From NCBI GenBank assembly GCA_002307905.1, contig DBUL01000191.1, forward strand, positions 55,226 to 63,631: 8,406 bases of DNA. Direction: 5' to 3'. The notes below the pieces were generated by a model. The model made no database searches. It was given only the letters and a program-made list of their open reading frames with translations, and was not told where the DNA came from. Shown piece by piece: positions 7,801 through 8,406 of this stretch. The stretch comes from Rhizobiaceae bacterium UBA1291. GTDB lineage: Bacteria; Pseudomonadota; Alphaproteobacteria; Rhizobiales; Rhizobiaceae. Numbering within the stretch: position 1 is the stretch's first letter; every line of letters begins with the position of its first letter. Both the position numbers and the translations under genes were made by a program.

Positions 7801-8406
7801 TGCTCGGCATGGCTCTGGAGGAACTTCTGAACCTTGCGCTTGCCCAGCATCGCATTCGGCCAGAATGAAGCACTGGCCTCACGCCACTGGCGATCCAGGA
7901 CGTCAGCCTCGAGGTCGCGGACGGCGGCGGCACTGTAGGAAGCAGCAGCCCCGCGCTCTGCTTCTCGATAGGCATTGATGGAGCTTGCGAGACTTTCCAG
8001 CGCTTCCGCGCATCGGGGAAAATCTCGATCAAAGACGATCGATACGTCATGGCCCCGCGATTTCTGCAGCACCCCTGCCAAGCTTAACAGTGCCTGCAGC
8101 TCAATTCGCGACAGCCGCTCCTGCGGTTTGAGGCCAAGGCGGGCGACAAATCCATTCGCCGAGTCAACCAGCAGTTCGATCGCATTCAGCAGCGACTGTG
8201 CTGCCGCCATCACGCCATCCTGCCAGCCGGAACTCCATTCGTTGACATTGATGAGGTCGAGTGCCGGCTGACGTTCGACCGAACCGAAGACGAGACCGAG
8301 TTCGCTGGCGAGATCTTCGAGCTCGCGTAACGTCTGTGAGTCATGTGCGTCACGTTCCAACCACGACAAGCCTGGTGCCGGCGCCTCCGCAGCTTTGAGA
8401 GCGATG
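4896..8406 (-). CDS. SF1 helicase with C-terminal Vsr-like nuclease and DUF3320-like tail (5'-partial)
   Basis: The reading frame is open to the right edge (12 more sense codons above 8369), so the true start, any DUF4011-type N-terminus and Walker A lie outside. Numbering residues from the TTG at 8369: a long helical region (1-490) holds no P-loop. Helicase motif II follows (FDEASQ, D499/E500), then motif III (GDPKQLPP, 523-530), motif IV-like HYRSRSE near 570, motif V-like NVQGDERD (697-704) and motif VI (NVAVTRAR, 737-744). These are SF1 motifs of the Upf1/Dna2 kind. Residues 797-885 form a PD-(D/E)XK domain of Vsr/MTES_1575 type (E797, D827, E844-x-D846, RVWSTDWW). An acidic linker leads to a DUF3320-like segment (about 1003-1060). 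Expected role: ATP-driven DNA unwinding or translocation coupled to cleavage, probably cytoplasmic defence. Family architecture is recognised from memory; substrate and antiphage role are inferred. TAG stop, 2 nt before the next gene. Confidence 0.9.
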   Translation of the reverse strand, partial: IALKAAEAPAPGLSWLERDAHDSQTLRELEDLASELGLVFGSVERQPALDLINVNEWSSGWQDGVMAAAQSLLNAIELLVDSANGFVARLGLKPQERLSRIELQALLSLAGVLQKSRGHDVSIVFDRDFPRCAEALESLASSINAYREAERGAAASYSAAAVRDLEADVLDRQWREASASFWPNAMLGKRKVQKFLQSHAEQGSVDPERDLPLLRRMKDCLSAIDQNLLNGKPLPVGGLATDVGAVAAVLEIARELRATIPLPGRDQEETRTTLRILAPCLRAVVQDDVVRHTGDRLLAAVDGMKEAQTRFSTIAGRDSLFGKDGADLATLRDKLDALIGARHLLRDWSAWCRIRNQAVQANLSSLVEQLETGAIRPDETRAAFRLAYARWWLPKVLDADPILRNFRRFQHENAISEFRDIDDLVRSHATSRVISAIAHGLPPVQSVPRNSELGLLRYQMELQRPSQSIRDMISKMPQNFSKLAPCMLMSPLSIAQYLPPNQALFDVVIFDEASQITTWDAVGAIARARQTIIVGDPKQLPPTNFFGRNEEEEDVADHEKDLESILDEAKAAGIPTRDLRWHYRSRSESLIAFSNHHYYQNRLVTFPSPVVEDRAVHLRKVPTGVYDRGKSRTNRPEADAVAREAVSRMKAWLKLPETDRPTLGVITFNAQQQSLILDLLDAARREEPELEWFFAEERVEPTIVKNLENVQGDERDVILFSITFWKDTAGKLTMDFGALNRDGGERRLNVAVTRARQELVVFSGFTADQIDPTRTKALAVHHLKTFLDYAERGPVALPAADIGSVGGFESPFEEAVAAQLERRGWRIVPQVGISGFRIDFGIRHPDLAGTFLAGIECDGATYHRSATARDRDKVREQVLRGLGWNILRVWSTDWWFDATGCAERLHGSLEALLEESRARRTAETETAVTRWDMGHEVEGTEADRIDDAKTSVEPIELPPAAFETERVSAEALPLSSKPQTPEISPGPTLVDNRTSNEWQYRVTDLSSFRAEPDQFFEFGYRDTLRRMIEAVIETESPLRADILAQRISRAHGWLRTGPKIRERIDIHLRRYETTKESSGEFIWKVGTVSKIMPYRQPTSGDARRSIADIPLAELASVVSDNPDLLDQPDPARDLARLLGVERLAAVSRTRLDEAIAVARSHASIIQTPE

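Noticed and set aside
1..8406. CRISPR array, tRNA, insertion sequence ends or long direct repeats
   Set aside because: Scanned by eye on both strands; no regularly spaced repeats, cloverleaf-like sequence, transposase or paired terminal repeats were seen.

Overview
The window is GC-rich (the first 336 bases are noticeably less so) and every supported gene lies on the minus strand. Protein flavour and GC-rich codon choice suggest a proteobacterium, most likely an alphaproteobacterium. This is inference: there is no rRNA, tRNA or core housekeeping gene to place it firmly. The mix of a nuclease/helicase operon, a toxin-antitoxin pair and small orphan ORFs looks like an accessory or defence island. 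No transposase, integrase, CRISPR array or tRNA was seen.

Layout in the direction of transcription, right to left. (1) 8406-4896: the C-terminal part of a very large SF1 helicase carrying a Vsr-like/MTES_1575-type PD-(D/E)XK nuclease and a DUF3320-like tail; its N-terminus and Walker A lie outside the window. (2) 4893-3769: an SbcD/Mre11-like metallophosphoesterase starting 2 nt after the helicase stop. (3) 3772-1148: an SbcC/Rad50/YhaN-like coiled-coil ATPase overlapping gene 2 by ATGA. These three are almost certainly one translationally coupled operon. (4) About 277 bases of mostly non-coding DNA holding a good sigma70-like promoter whose -35 box sits in an inverted repeat. (5) 871-728: a 47-residue antitoxin-like ORF with a strong Shine-Dalgarno. 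(6) 747-337: a Doc-type Fic toxin overlapping it. (7) 179-45: a possible 44-residue, very basic Lys/Pro-rich protein.

Working model (inference): the phosphoesterase and coiled-coil ATPase form an SbcCD-like DNA-end or structure-processing nuclease. The helicase-nuclease unwinds and cuts the same substrates, so the three act as a nucleolytic module, plausibly against phage or plasmid DNA. The helicase architecture resembles a single-gene antiphage type I recall being reported as Hhe (DUF4011-helicase-Vsr). Its tight coupling to an SbcCD-like pair is the most interesting feature here. The Doc-type toxin-antitoxin pair has its own promoter and may stabilise the island or act as a second line of defence.
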